This document shows positions 1 through 7,708 of a DNA stretch of 64,000 nucleotides, in pieces (position 1 is the stretch's first letter; each line of letters begins with the position of its first letter). Position numbers and translations under genes: made by a program. Below the pieces are notes generated by a model. The model made no database searches and was not told where the DNA came from. It saw only the letters and a program-made list of their open reading frames with translations. The DNA comes from a virus, in IMG/VR virus record IMGVR_UViG_3300021962_000096, positions 1 through 64,000 of that record. The stretch is one strand, 5' to 3'.

Positions 1-522
1 ATAGAGTGCTTCTGCTGCGAGGAGAACATCAGTAAAAGTTTCAGTCTCTCCAATCATATTGATGATTTCAGTTTCTTCTCCAGACTCAATAGGAATCTGA
101 ATATGATTGCCGATTTTAAACAAAAGGTTTGCTCGGTCAGCAAGATTCATTGAAGAAATATCTTCATCTTCAAGATTGAAGAAATCTTCTTCGTTCAATT
201 CTTTATATCCACCAAAAAAAGTTTTAGCAAGACCAGGATACTTTCGTTTCATCAATTTCTCAATACGAGCATCTTCAACTACATTGATGAATTGGTGAGG
301 AATAGTTTTTGGAAGATCCTCATCTGGGGTAAAAAGTGCATGACCGACTTCATGTCCAACAAGAAGATCATATACAGTATTACTAGCTTTACTCCAGATA
401 GGAAGAGTCAGTACACGAGTATGAACATTAAACTGTGCCGTTTCAACCTTACGATTCTCTACAATCAGATCTTCCGTAGCAAGAAGTTTAGCAAGTTGAG
501 ATTTGATTTCGTGTGAGATCAT
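1..522 (-). CDS. vWFA-associated metallopeptidase (N-terminal part; continues past the window's left edge)
   Basis: Partial gene: 174 residues are visible and the frame is open to base 1. The start is ATG at 522. Residues about 56-63 read GHEVGHALF, an HExxH zinc-metallopeptidase motif, and a downstream VEDARIEKLMKRKYPG stretch offers a glutamate as third zinc ligand. This combination is known from cyanophage proteins annotated as peptidases with a von Willebrand A domain, often found near cobS. The C-terminal vWFA part would lie outside the window. Its natural substrate is unknown; a CobT/MoxR-partner-like role is inference. The start overlaps the end of the preceding small basic gene by 35 bp. 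Family call is fairly sure, function is not. Confidence 0.8.
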   Translation of the reverse strand, partial: MISHEIKSQLAKLLATEDLIVENRKVETAQFNVHTRVLTLPIWSKASNTVYDLLVGHEVGHALFTPDEDLPKTIPHQFINVVEDARIEKLMKRKYPGLAKTFFGGYKELNEEDFFNLEDEDISSMNLADRANLLFKIGNHIQIPIESGEETEIINMIGETETFTDVLLAAEALY

Positions 523-691
523 GGTCCTCGTTTCGTATGAATCCATAATACGACGAAAGGTCGCCCTTAGGACGACCCATGTGCTTCTTCTTAAAGTGTC
601 TTAACGCTTCGCGTCTAGACCTTAATGCTTGCGGTTTTAATTTTCTTTTTTGTTCTTTCTTGGAGTGATGTTGCCAATTTGGAGTAGTCAT
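488..691 (-). CDS. small basic hypothetical protein (67 aa)
   Basis: A 67-residue protein rich in Lys, Arg and His in its first 45 residues (e.g. KKEQKRKLKPQALRSRREAL) followed by a polar tail. The ATG at 691 abuts the stop codon of the UDP-glucose-dehydrogenase-like gene (TAAATG), which favours translational coupling. Its last 35 bp overlap the start of the peptidase gene, so the last dozen residues are dictated by two reading frames. Charge suggests nucleic-acid contact, but there is no recognised domain. It could be shorter in reality if translation of the peptidase takes precedence; I regard it as a probable gene of unknown function. Confidence 0.55.
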   Translation of the reverse strand: MTTPNWQHHSKKEQKRKLKPQALRSRREALRHFKKKHMGRPKGDLSSYYGFIRNEDHDLTRNQISTC

Positions 692-1486
692 TTAGGTAAC
701 TGGCCAGTCTATGACCTTTCGTATTTGTTGATTGTATTCCCAAACAGATTTTAGCATATCAGCGTTCACACCAACTTCTTCCATTTGAACTATGAGGGAA
801 TTCAGATCTTTGGGGAAACAGGTTCCTCCAAATCCACGATCAGTATCCACTCCAGGGACTCTTGTGTGTGATTTTCCAATTCTACTGTCAGCAGTAACAC
901 CGTCACAGACTACATCGTAGTTCATTCCATGTTTTTCGCAAAAGTCATACATCTTATTAAAATATGCAACTTTATATGCGAGAAAAGTATTTGAAAAATA
1001 TTTAATTGTTTCACTTTCATCAGAAGTAACAATATGATTCGGAATATGGGGGAAGCAAGTGTGGAACATGCTTGCAAAGTCTTGACACAATTCAAGATCG
1101 CCACCAATCACATTTCTTTCCGAATTTGCAAAGTCTTGAACAGCATTTCTAGCGGTAAGAAATTCTGGATTATGAATGACATTATGCCTTTCAGCATATT
1201 TCTTAGTAGTTCCTACTGGAACTGTAGATTTGATAATAAAAGTGCCTGGAACATTATCAGGCAAAGATTCGAAGAAGTTGTCAAGAATGGAAACATCACA
1301 TTCTCCACCAAATCTCATTGGTGTCGGCAAACAAAGAAAAATGTAATCACATTCCAAAATTTCTTCAAAAGTATTGAGAGATCTGTTCTTGTCTACATCA
1401 AAAACTTTTGTTGATACTTTATCTCTGAAGTTTTGATAGACTGCATTTCCAACAAAACCGTTTCCTACAATACCAATTTCAATCAT
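692..1486 (-). CDS. UDP-glucose/GDP-mannose 6-dehydrogenase-like protein
   Basis: 264 residues with an N-terminal Rossmann motif GNGFVGNA (residues 8-15), the dehydrogenase hallmarks LPTPM and STVPVGTT, and the catalytic-cysteine motif GFGGTCFPKD with Cys at about 223. Enzymes of this family oxidise the C6 hydroxyl of a UDP- or GDP-sugar twice, using NAD+, to give a uronic acid for surface polysaccharide. Cellular family members run to about 390-450 residues with a third, C-terminal NAD/UDP-binding domain; this one ends about 37 residues after FPKD, so that domain is missing. It overlaps the gp46 stop by 4 bp (ATGA). The fold call is strong, but whether the shortened enzyme is active is open. 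Confidence 0.88.
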   Translation of the reverse strand: MIEIGIVGNGFVGNAVYQNFRDKVSTKVFDVDKNRSLNTFEEILECDYIFLCLPTPMRFGGECDVSILDNFFESLPDNVPGTFIIKSTVPVGTTKKYAERHNVIHNPEFLTARNAVQDFANSERNVIGGDLELCQDFASMFHTCFPHIPNHIVTSDESETIKYFSNTFLAYKVAYFNKMYDFCEKHGMNYDVVCDGVTADSRIGKSHTRVPGVDTDRGFGGTCFPKDLNSLIVQMEEVGVNADMLKSVWEYNQQIRKVIDWPVT

Positions 1487-3195
1487 AATGCCACTCTACT
1501 AAATCCTTTAACTTTTTCAAATTTAATTACATCATCAAACTTGTCTTCCATTCCTGTTTTATGGGATATAACAAAAATGTTAGCGTCTTTGATGACAAAC
1601 CGAATGATTTTTAAAAATTCATCTGTACCAAAACCATCCAGAGAACTATCAAACACTTCATCCATTATGAGAAGATTTGTGTTGATAGAATTTTTCATTC
1701 TAGCAACTTCTCTCCAAGTAAACAGAAGAGAGAGATCGATTCTCATCTTTTCGCCTTCACTAAAAGATGAATATGAAAAATTCTCATGAATAGGAGATTC
1801 TACAGTTTCATTAAACTCCTCATCAAGAGTAAAATTAATATAGAAGTCCATCATCTGCAAGTATCTGTTTACTTGCTGATTTATCAGAGGAAGATATTTT
1901 TTAATAATATTTCCTTTAACCCCTCCATCTTTGAGTAGGGAAAAAGAAAAATTATAGTTAGATAAATTCTCTTTGTATTCAAAAAGAGAATTATCCGTTG
2001 TTATTAAATTTTTTTTAAAAGTTTCTAACTTCTCATGTTCAGTATTTCTGTTTTCAAGTTGATCGGTAATTCTCTGAATTTCCGATTCCAGATCTCTGAT
2101 CTGTCGTTGACATCCAGATATCTTAGTATTGTTTTTAGAAATGCCATGTGTTAAAGAAGTAATCTCCTTAGATAAAATGGAAAAATGACGCTCTCGCTCT
2201 TCCTCCTCTTTAATTGCCTCCTCTAGTTCTTTGTAACCAGACTGCAACTCCTTTGCTTTATCTTGAGCGTCCTTAATTCTATTTAGGCGAAACTCTTCAT
2301 CAATAGATTGCGTACATGTAGGGCATACCGTATTTTCTGTAAAAAATTTATGTTCTGTTGTAATGTTTGATACTTTTTGTGAGATTTTTCCTTTGAGTCC
2401 ACCAAGTCTACGAAGTTTTTCTGTTGCTCCAGAAACATCTTCAAGATCCTTTGTGAGTTTAAAAATATCTTCCTCAATAGAAGCATTTGAATTCATCAAA
2501 AGAGTTTCTTCACTAATAAGACTTTCTATAATATGTTTTTTCTGATTTATATTTTCTTTACCGCGATTCTCCAATTCTTCTATAAAGTTGTTTTGCATTT
2601 CAACTTTATCCTTGAGAGATTCTTTTTTAAGTTCAAGGACTTTAATTTCTTCCCTAACATCACGAATTTTTTCTTTCAAAATATTACTCATTGAAGAGAA
2701 TATTTTAATATCCAGAAGATCCTCAATCACTTCTCTTCGATGAGAAGCGGAAAGTTGCATAAATGGAACAAAAGTGCTGCTACCCAAAATTACAATTTGA
2801 GTAAAAGACTTATAGTTCATTTTTAAGACATTTTGCTCAAACCATTTTTGTTGATCAATAATACTTGCGTCTTGATTCAATAGATTATCATTTTTATAAA
2901 TCTCGAATTTATTTGGTTTGATTCCACGAATTATTTTCCATTTGGAAGGACCAATAGTAAATTCAATTTCAACAACACAATCTTTTTCATTCACGGAATT
3001 AGAAAGTTGTGGTTTATTGATTTTTCTATATGGTTTGCCGAACAAAGAAAAAGTAAGTGCATCCAAAACTGTACTCTTTCCAGCACCATTAGTACCTACA
3101 ACCAGAGTTGTAGATTTATTGGATAAATTAATTTCAGTAAATTGATTGCCCGTTGACAAAAAGTTTTTCCAACGAATTTTTTCAAATATAATCAT
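1483..3195 (-). CDS. 46: gp46, recombination endonuclease subunit (Rad50/SbcC-like)
   Basis: 570-residue SMC/Rad50-type ATPase. Walker A GTNGAGKS lies at residues 34-41; a long coiled coil spans about 170-450 with a zinc-hook CPTC near residue 293; the ABC signature SFSEGEKMR and the Walker B LLIMDEVFDSS lie near the C-terminus. With gp47 it forms the Mre11-Rad50-like nuclease that resects DNA ends for recombination-dependent replication and helps degrade host DNA. Length agrees with T4 gp46 (560 aa). gp47 is encoded just upstream, separated only by a 90-residue gene that overlaps this start by 14 bp. High certainty. Confidence 0.97.
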   Translation of the reverse strand: MIIFEKIRWKNFLSTGNQFTEINLSNKSTTLVVGTNGAGKSTVLDALTFSLFGKPYRKINKPQLSNSVNEKDCVVEIEFTIGPSKWKIIRGIKPNKFEIYKNDNLLNQDASIIDQQKWFEQNVLKMNYKSFTQIVILGSSTFVPFMQLSASHRREVIEDLLDIKIFSSMSNILKEKIRDVREEIKVLELKKESLKDKVEMQNNFIEELENRGKENINQKKHIIESLISEETLLMNSNASIEEDIFKLTKDLEDVSGATEKLRRLGGLKGKISQKVSNITTEHKFFTENTVCPTCTQSIDEEFRLNRIKDAQDKAKELQSGYKELEEAIKEEEERERHFSILSKEITSLTHGISKNNTKISGCQRQIRDLESEIQRITDQLENRNTEHEKLETFKKNLITTDNSLFEYKENLSNYNFSFSLLKDGGVKGNIIKKYLPLINQQVNRYLQMMDFYINFTLDEEFNETVESPIHENFSYSSFSEGEKMRIDLSLLFTWREVARMKNSINTNLLIMDEVFDSSLDGFGTDEFLKIIRFVIKDANIFVISHKTGMEDKFDDVIKFEKVKGFSRVAL

Positions 3196-3454
3196 GGTGT
3201 TCTGGTGGAATTACAATGTCATTCTTAGATATAACTGCATATCTATAATCGTTTAGTTCACATAACTGAAACATCATTTCATCGTCAACTTCAATTACAT
3301 GCATTTCTGGGAAATCTCTATCTTCTTCCAAAAGCATAGCATATCTCACAGCATCGTCCTCATCTTCAAACATATAGAGAACATGTTCTCCATCATCACT
3401 CATAACTGAATAAGCACCTTCGCTCTCCTTTCCCAATACAGTAATAATATACAT
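3182..3454 (-). CDS. small conserved protein between gp47 and gp46 (DUF3110-like)
   Basis: 90-residue acidic protein starting MYIITVLGKESEGAYSV and continuing with a pattern (VLYMFEDEDDAVRYAMLLEE) that resembles DUF3110, a small ferredoxin-like domain found in cyanobacteria and their phages. That family match is from memory of its pattern and has no assigned activity. The start shares one base with the gp47 stop (TAATG) and the end overlaps the gp46 start by 14 bp, so the three are translationally coupled. The position, wedged between the two nuclease subunits, hints at a role with that complex, which is inference. Confidence 0.8.
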   Translation of the reverse strand: MYIITVLGKESEGAYSVMSDDGEHVLYMFEDEDDAVRYAMLLEEDRDFPEMHVIEVDDEMMFQLCELNDYRYAVISKNDIVIPPEHHDYI

Positions 3455-4503
3455 TATATCATCTCACATGCTTCTTGATATACTGTTCTCATAATATTCT
3501 TAATGTGGGACTTATCCAATTCTATTTCTGCATCATCAATATAACGGTTTAGAATTGACATCGTATCTTCCGATTCATATGTTTTTTTATCATCGGATTC
3601 ATACCATCCATCAAAATTATATGTTTCAACAACTTTTAACTCATATACTCCAGCATCATAAAGTTTATCAATAAATTTTTCAAATCTTTTAGAACTTGAT
3701 TTTTTACGGACAATAACTTTTACAATTTTATCCTCATACACTTTTGCATCTAGAAGTTGATGTGGTTGATCTTCATAATAAATGTTATAAAACAACTTAT
3801 ATGGATTATCGACTGCAACATGCTCTAGAGTTTCTGTATCAAATATATGGAATCCACGAGTGTCATTTACATCATTCCAAAACATTTCATATGGATTTCC
3901 CAAATAGAAAATTTTACCATCGGAAGATCTTGTATGATAATGTCCAGAGTATACTTTTTCAAATTTGTTAAAAAGATCTGTATCCATACCATTTTCCATG
4001 ACATGTCCACGATGAGCCCTGAATCCATTTAATTCAAGATGACCCATTGCCAGTTTACAAGTTGTATTTTTAACCAATTTGACTGTTTCATTTTCATTCT
4101 CTTGATTGATCCAAGGAATAAAAAGAACATTTAAATTATCTAACTTAACTTCTTTTGCATTTGAATATACAGTAACATTGTTGTATTCACGAAGCAACAA
4201 ATCTACTGCGTTAATTTCATTCGTATTTTTATAAAATGCAGTATGGTTTCCAACAATCGTATGAACATGAACACCCATGTTCCTCAAACGATCATAGTAA
4301 TTATCTTTTGCCCACGCTAAAGCACCAAAATTAATACCTTGTCTATTATCAAACGTATCTCCCATATCAATAACTACTGAAATTCCTTCTTTTTCCAAGG
4401 TAGGAAAAAATATATCATTATAGAATTTCAAAAAATAATCATGAAATAATTTTGAATTTTTACGGCATCCAAAATGTTGATCCGTGATAATAGCGACTTT
4501 CAT
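3454..4503 (-). CDS. 47: gp47, recombination endonuclease subunit (Mre11/SbcD-like)
   Basis: 349-residue calcineurin-like phosphoesterase. Metal-binding motifs appear in order: TDQHFG (Asp8, His10), DMGDTFDNR (Asp49), VGNHTAF (Asn86, His87), MGHLE and SGHYHTRS. This is the nuclease subunit that pairs with gp46 to process double-strand ends. Length matches T4 gp47 (339 aa). The ATG directly follows the gp55 stop codon (TGAATG), and its own stop overlaps the next start by one base, so gp55-gp47-small gene-gp46 form a tight operon that can be driven from the promoter in front of gp55. Confidence 0.97.
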   Translation of the reverse strand: MKVAIITDQHFGCRKNSKLFHDYFLKFYNDIFFPTLEKEGISVVIDMGDTFDNRQGINFGALAWAKDNYYDRLRNMGVHVHTIVGNHTAFYKNTNEINAVDLLLREYNNVTVYSNAKEVKLDNLNVLFIPWINQENENETVKLVKNTTCKLAMGHLELNGFRAHRGHVMENGMDTDLFNKFEKVYSGHYHTRSSDGKIFYLGNPYEMFWNDVNDTRGFHIFDTETLEHVAVDNPYKLFYNIYYEDQPHQLLDAKVYEDKIVKVIVRKKSSSKRFEKFIDKLYDAGVYELKVVETYNFDGWYESDDKKTYESEDTMSILNRYIDDAEIELDKSHIKNIMRTVYQEACEMI

Positions 4504-5040
4504 TCAGTACCGAAGTTTAGAGTGTACAGCGTCTTTAATGCTATTGTAATCGGAGTAGTTGGATCCGTCAAGAGTATTGTTATCGTCAAATACTTCAGTA
4601 AATCCAGATCGTTCAATAATCTTATTCTTGATGTCTAATTGACGCTTTTCTCTTTGGATACGACGAAGGAAAGCGTAGTGAATGATTTGAGTGAAGTATG
4701 CAAATGGGTTTTGTGACTTCTCTGGATTGAAGTTATGAATGTATTGAACACAGTTTTCAATGCCATCAGAAATCATATCTTCCTTGAACATATAGTTCAC
4801 GAAGTTTGGTTTGAATGACAAGTGATTAGCAATCTTAAGAAAACACTCTCCAATGTAGCGAGGGATAGGAGGTTTAGTATCCCACTTTGTGCCTCTATCT
4901 TCTTTGGTTGGTTCTCTTCCAAACTTTTTAATAAATGTATTTTCTACATCATTTCTATAAGTTATCAATGCTGCAAGAAATTCTTTATTATTTACATAAT
5001 GTTCTGACCTTTTTCTTTTAGTCATTCCTGAATGTATCAT
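4504..5040 (-). CDS. 55: gp55, late-transcription sigma factor
   Basis: 178-residue minimal sigma-factor-like protein matching T4 gp55 (185 aa) in length and in the central region: a block around YMFKEDMISDGIENC followed by FNPEKSQNPFAYFTQIIHYAFLRRI, the sigma region-2-like core-binding and -10-recognition segment. With host core RNA polymerase it recognises TATAAATA-type late promoters, many of which are present in this window. Upstream are a good sigma70-like promoter (5065-5094) and a late-type motif (5044-5050), consistent with early switch-on and later self-reinforcement. The order gp55-gp47-gp46 is as in other cyanomyoviruses. Confidence 0.95.
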   Translation of the reverse strand: MIHSGMTKRKRSEHYVNNKEFLAALITYRNDVENTFIKKFGREPTKEDRGTKWDTKPPIPRYIGECFLKIANHLSFKPNFVNYMFKEDMISDGIENCVQYIHNFNPEKSQNPFAYFTQIIHYAFLRRIQREKRQLDIKNKIIERSGFTEVFDDNNTLDGSNYSDYNSIKDAVHSKLRY

Positions 5041-5043
5041 AAG

Positions 5044-5050
5044 TATTTAC
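5044..5050 (-). promoter_or_regulatory. late-promoter-like motif before gp55
   Basis: Minus-strand AGTAAATACTT, close to the CTAAATAC form seen at other gene starts in this window. It lies only a few bases before the gp55 start codon, so it may be fortuitous or yield a nearly leaderless message. Confidence 0.35.
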
Positions 5051-5064
5051 TATCATATGTAGAC

Positions 5065-5094
5065 ATTATAACATCTACAGTGAATAGTTGACAA
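5065..5094 (-). promoter_or_regulatory. sigma70-like (early) promoter for gp55
   Basis: On the minus strand TTGTCA (5089-5094), an 18-base spacer, then a perfect TATAAT (5065-5070). Initiation would fall near 5058, about 18 bases before the gp55 ATG. It makes sense that the late sigma factor is itself made from a host-type promoter. Confidence 0.7.
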
Positions 5095-5148
5095 GGTTCT
5101 AAAACATCAGTAGAATACCTTTGTTAGGGTTGAAGAGACAAATATAGC

Positions 5149-5550
5149 TTAATGTTCTTTATAAAGCTTTTCTAATAATTCTTTTGCTTCATCAACGTTT
5201 CCTAAGAATCCCATTTTTCTACTTAACTCTGAATGAGATGAATTTGATGGAGATTTTTCATTAGATGATCTGCTGAAATGTTGATGCATATTTATTATGT
5301 GCATATCTTTTGATTCTGACATTGTAAGTACATTGTCCATGTCCAATACTATCATCTCTCCATCAGAACTTTTCAACCATCTTTCTACTTTGTATCCAGT
5401 AACCCCTTTAGGATGTTTGATTTCTTCTAATATTATTGGACAAGAAAGAAATAATAAAGTTCTGTCATCTTCATGGCATGGTGAAACTTTGGCAAATATT
5501 TCTTCGCCTGTTTTTAGTTTTATTGTTGCATAAAAATCATCTTCCATCAT
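5149..5550 (-). CDS. conserved hypothetical protein after UvsW (possible Sm-like fold)
   Basis: 133 residues. The first 90 residues read as a beta-rich barrel (YATIKLKTGEEIFAKV, LLFLSCPIILEEI, GEMIVLDMDNVLTM), a pattern I associate with small Sm/Hfq-like proteins of cyanophages; the remainder is a Ser-rich linker and a short C-terminal helix (EAKELLEKLY). The Sm resemblance is a judgement from strand pattern only. It starts inside the uvsW stop codon (ATGATG; either ATG is possible), so the two are translationally coupled. No catalytic motif is visible. Real gene, unknown role; an RNA-related function would be speculation. Confidence 0.75.
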   Translation of the reverse strand: MMEDDFYATIKLKTGEEIFAKVSPCHEDDRTLLFLSCPIILEEIKHPKGVTGYKVERWLKSSDGEMIVLDMDNVLTMSESKDMHIINMHQHFSRSSNEKSPSNSSHSELSRKMGFLGNVDEAKELLEKLYKEH

Positions 5551-7028
5551 GGTTTTAGATTGATAGTTATTATGTCATAATTAAAATTCTCTTCATTATA
5601 GATTTTAATTCTTTCAATGAGGTGGTTTAAAGTATAGTTTCTTCTTGATTTAGTTGAACAATCATCAGCGATGTCATAGAGCATTGCTTTAGACTTATCT
5701 TTTCCCTTTCTAAGAACTCGTCCAATTGATTGGAGATTTCTAACTCTCGATTTACTGGGTGATGCAAAGATAACGTTATGGAGGTTTTTAATATTAATAC
5801 CAGTAGAAAAAGTTCCATAAGAAGCAACGATGATTGCGTTGTTTTCTCTTTCAGTAATCTCTCTGACTAATTCTCTTTCTTCAGCATCAACTCCACCATG
5901 CACAAAAAATACTCTACGATCAACTCGTGTACTACTATTTATCTTTTCATATAAGACTGCTCCGTGTGCTTCTACTCTACTGAATAACACAAGAGTATTT
6001 CCTTTTAAATCTAAAGTAAGATTGGTAATAAATTTATTTCTTTGCTCGTGTGAAATTAAATATTGTATCTCATCTTCATAGGTATCAAATTTTTTTGAAG
6101 GATGTTTAAGAATAAGACACTGAATATCCAGTTGAGACAAGTGACCTTGTTTCATCAATTCTTCTGTTCTTGTCACTTTATAGGATGGACCAAATAATCC
6201 TTCAAGCACCCATTTATGTGTTTGAGTTCCATCTAAAGTTCCAGTAAAACCAAAACGGTATTTGGCATGATGAAGTTTGGTCATAATCTGAATTAAAGAT
6301 TTAGACTTGAATAAATGTGCTTCATCGCCTATAATACAACCATACTTTTCAAAAAAAGAACGTTCTAGTTTATATACAGATTGCCAAGTAGTAATTGTTA
6401 CTGGAACATCAATATTTTTTTCTTTACCAGAATAAATCTTGTGGCAGTATGAATCAACATCCCAACCATAATCAAGGAAATCCTTGTACATCTGCTCTAC
6501 AAGAGATGTCGTTGGAACAACTAAAAGGATTTTTTCTCCTTTGTCTACATAATATCTCACAAGAGAATAAATCATCAAAGATTTGCCGCTCGCAGTGGGG
6601 CTTATCAATAGTTTTCTATTATGCTTTAGAGCACCGTATACTCCCTCAATTTGGTATTTCCTTGGAGAATGGGAGCAAATAGCATTCATATAGTCTTTAA
6701 CTCCTTCATATGAGATATTTTCATTTTCTTCATATGGAGTGCCATACCATTTATTATCTTCAAATTTATAAGTATATCCATGATTCTTGCAAAACTGGAC
6801 AATCTTATCTAAGAGTCCAACATAAATTTGCTTAGATCTCATATCAAATAAATGTATTTCTCCATTCCAATTTCTGCCCCTATATTGAGGCATAAACTTT
6901 GCGTTTGGAACTTCAAAGGTAAAATGGTCTCTGAGTTCATACTCAATGTGCGGTTCCGTTTTTACCTTTAAAAATACTTCGTTTGATTTGGTAATAATAA
7001 GATTTGACTCAGTATCAATCACATGCAT
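5547..7028 (-). CDS. uvsW: UvsW, RNA-DNA and DNA helicase/ATPase
   Basis: 493-residue superfamily-2 helicase matching T4 UvsW (503 aa). Walker A SPTASGKS at 143-150, DEAH box at 235-238 (IIGDEAHLF), motif III FTGTLDG and motif VI QSIGRVLRKG. The N-terminal about 110 residues correspond to the UvsW-specific DNA-binding domain. The enzyme unwinds R-loops and branched recombination intermediates, helping switch replication from origin-driven to recombination-driven. A late-type motif (7044-7051) precedes it, and in T4 uvsW is a late gene. It is neighbour to uvsY, as in other cyanomyoviruses. Confidence 0.97.
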   Translation of the reverse strand: MHVIDTESNLIITKSNEVFLKVKTEPHIEYELRDHFTFEVPNAKFMPQYRGRNWNGEIHLFDMRSKQIYVGLLDKIVQFCKNHGYTYKFEDNKWYGTPYEENENISYEGVKDYMNAICSHSPRKYQIEGVYGALKHNRKLLISPTASGKSLMIYSLVRYYVDKGEKILLVVPTTSLVEQMYKDFLDYGWDVDSYCHKIYSGKEKNIDVPVTITTWQSVYKLERSFFEKYGCIIGDEAHLFKSKSLIQIMTKLHHAKYRFGFTGTLDGTQTHKWVLEGLFGPSYKVTRTEELMKQGHLSQLDIQCLILKHPSKKFDTYEDEIQYLISHEQRNKFITNLTLDLKGNTLVLFSRVEAHGAVLYEKINSSTRVDRRVFFVHGGVDAEERELVREITERENNAIIVASYGTFSTGINIKNLHNVIFASPSKSRVRNLQSIGRVLRKGKDKSKAMLYDIADDCSTKSRRNYTLNHLIERIKIYNEENFNYDIITINLKP

Positions 7029-7043
7029 TTATGCATCTGTAGA

Positions 7044-7051
7044 TATTTATT
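7044..7051 (-). promoter_or_regulatory. late promoter motif upstream of uvsW
   Basis: Minus-strand AATAAATA (context CTAATAAATATC), 16-23 bases before the uvsW ATG and overlapping the stop codon of the preceding 73-residue gene. It matches the T4 TATAAATA late element at 7 of 8 positions. Confidence 0.55.
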
Positions 7052-7271
7052 AGTCTACGTTAAACCTATATTCCAAAATAATCCTATACAAAAAATCTCT
7101 CAGATAATTTAATCTTTGTTTTCCTTCAGGATTATCTTCAGAGTAATTTTCATAACTAAATTTGACAGCATCATGAATAATTGTTAGATCTTCAATTCCA
7201 AATTGAAGTTCAACATAGGGAATATCCGCATCAAAATCTTCATCAGCATAAATCCAGTCTTCGTTGTCCAT
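7050..7271 (-). CDS. small acidic hypothetical protein between uvsY and uvsW
   Basis: 73 residues, strongly acidic at the N-terminus (MDNEDWIYADEDFDADIPY) with a helical remainder containing aromatic and basic residues (LNYLRDFLYRIILEYRF). The start shares a base with the uvsY stop. No recognised domain. The acidic, DNA-mimic-like composition and the company of UvsY and UvsW are compatible with an accessory recombination or regulatory role, but nothing in the sequence proves one. Confidence 0.75.
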   Translation of the reverse strand: MDNEDWIYADEDFDADIPYVELQFGIEDLTIIHDAVKFSYENYSEDNPEGKQRLNYLRDFLYRIILEYRFNVD

Positions 7272-7708
7272 TATCCCAATCCCGAATTAAATCTCATAAA
7301 CTCTATTGCATTTTTTATTTGATATGTGCGATTAGTAACTTGTTTTAAAATACTTTCAATATATACAAGAATAGTATCATAGTAATCGATTTTTAAACAA
7401 ATCGAAGAAAGTTTCTCATCGGCATCAAGATATTTTTGCATAGTATCTTTGTCACGAATCTTTTTTGGAAATGGATTCTCTACATAAACATCAGGATCTG
7501 CCTTTCCAGAAAAGTATTCATAACGTTCATGTCTAATATTTTTTCTTTGTTGTTCCGCTTTTTTTCTTAAAAGAAAGATGGTATTGTAGAGTTGGAAATA
7601 TTTTGCATGTAAAACAGGAATATTTGTAGATTCTGTATGCAAGTTATCCATATCAATTTTAGAATCTTTTTCCCACATTTCTTGAATTTTATCAAGATCA
7701 AAACTCAT
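7271..7708 (-). CDS. uvsY: UvsY, recombination mediator protein
   Basis: 145 residues against 137 in T4. Shared features are the YFSGKADPDVY segment (T4 YYSGRGDGDEF), the central ADEKL helix and a C-terminal AIEFMRFNSG (T4 HIQDMRAFEAG). UvsY loads the UvsX recombinase on single-stranded DNA covered by gp32 and is required for recombination-dependent replication. It overlaps the upstream tube-like gene by 4 bp (7705-7708) and is followed immediately by the 73-residue gene. UvsX itself is not in the window. Confidence 0.93.
   Translation of the reverse strand: MSFDLDKIQEMWEKDSKIDMDNLHTESTNIPVLHAKYFQLYNTIFLLRKKAEQQRKNIRHERYEYFSGKADPDVYVENPFPKKIRDKDTMQKYLDADEKLSSICLKIDYYDTILVYIESILKQVTNRTYQIKNAIEFMRFNSGLG

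Larger units (their letters stand above)
5041..5148 (-). other. intergenic control region upstream of gp55
   Basis: 108 bp without a gene, between the hypothetical protein ending at 5149 and the gp55 start at 5040. It contains both a sigma70-like promoter and a late-promoter-like motif, listed separately. I saw no convincing terminator hairpin here. Confidence 0.6.

Noticed and set aside
1034-1414. 126-codon plus-strand frame opposite the dehydrogenase gene
   Set aside because: Antisense to a gene with clear catalytic motifs; no supporting start signals.
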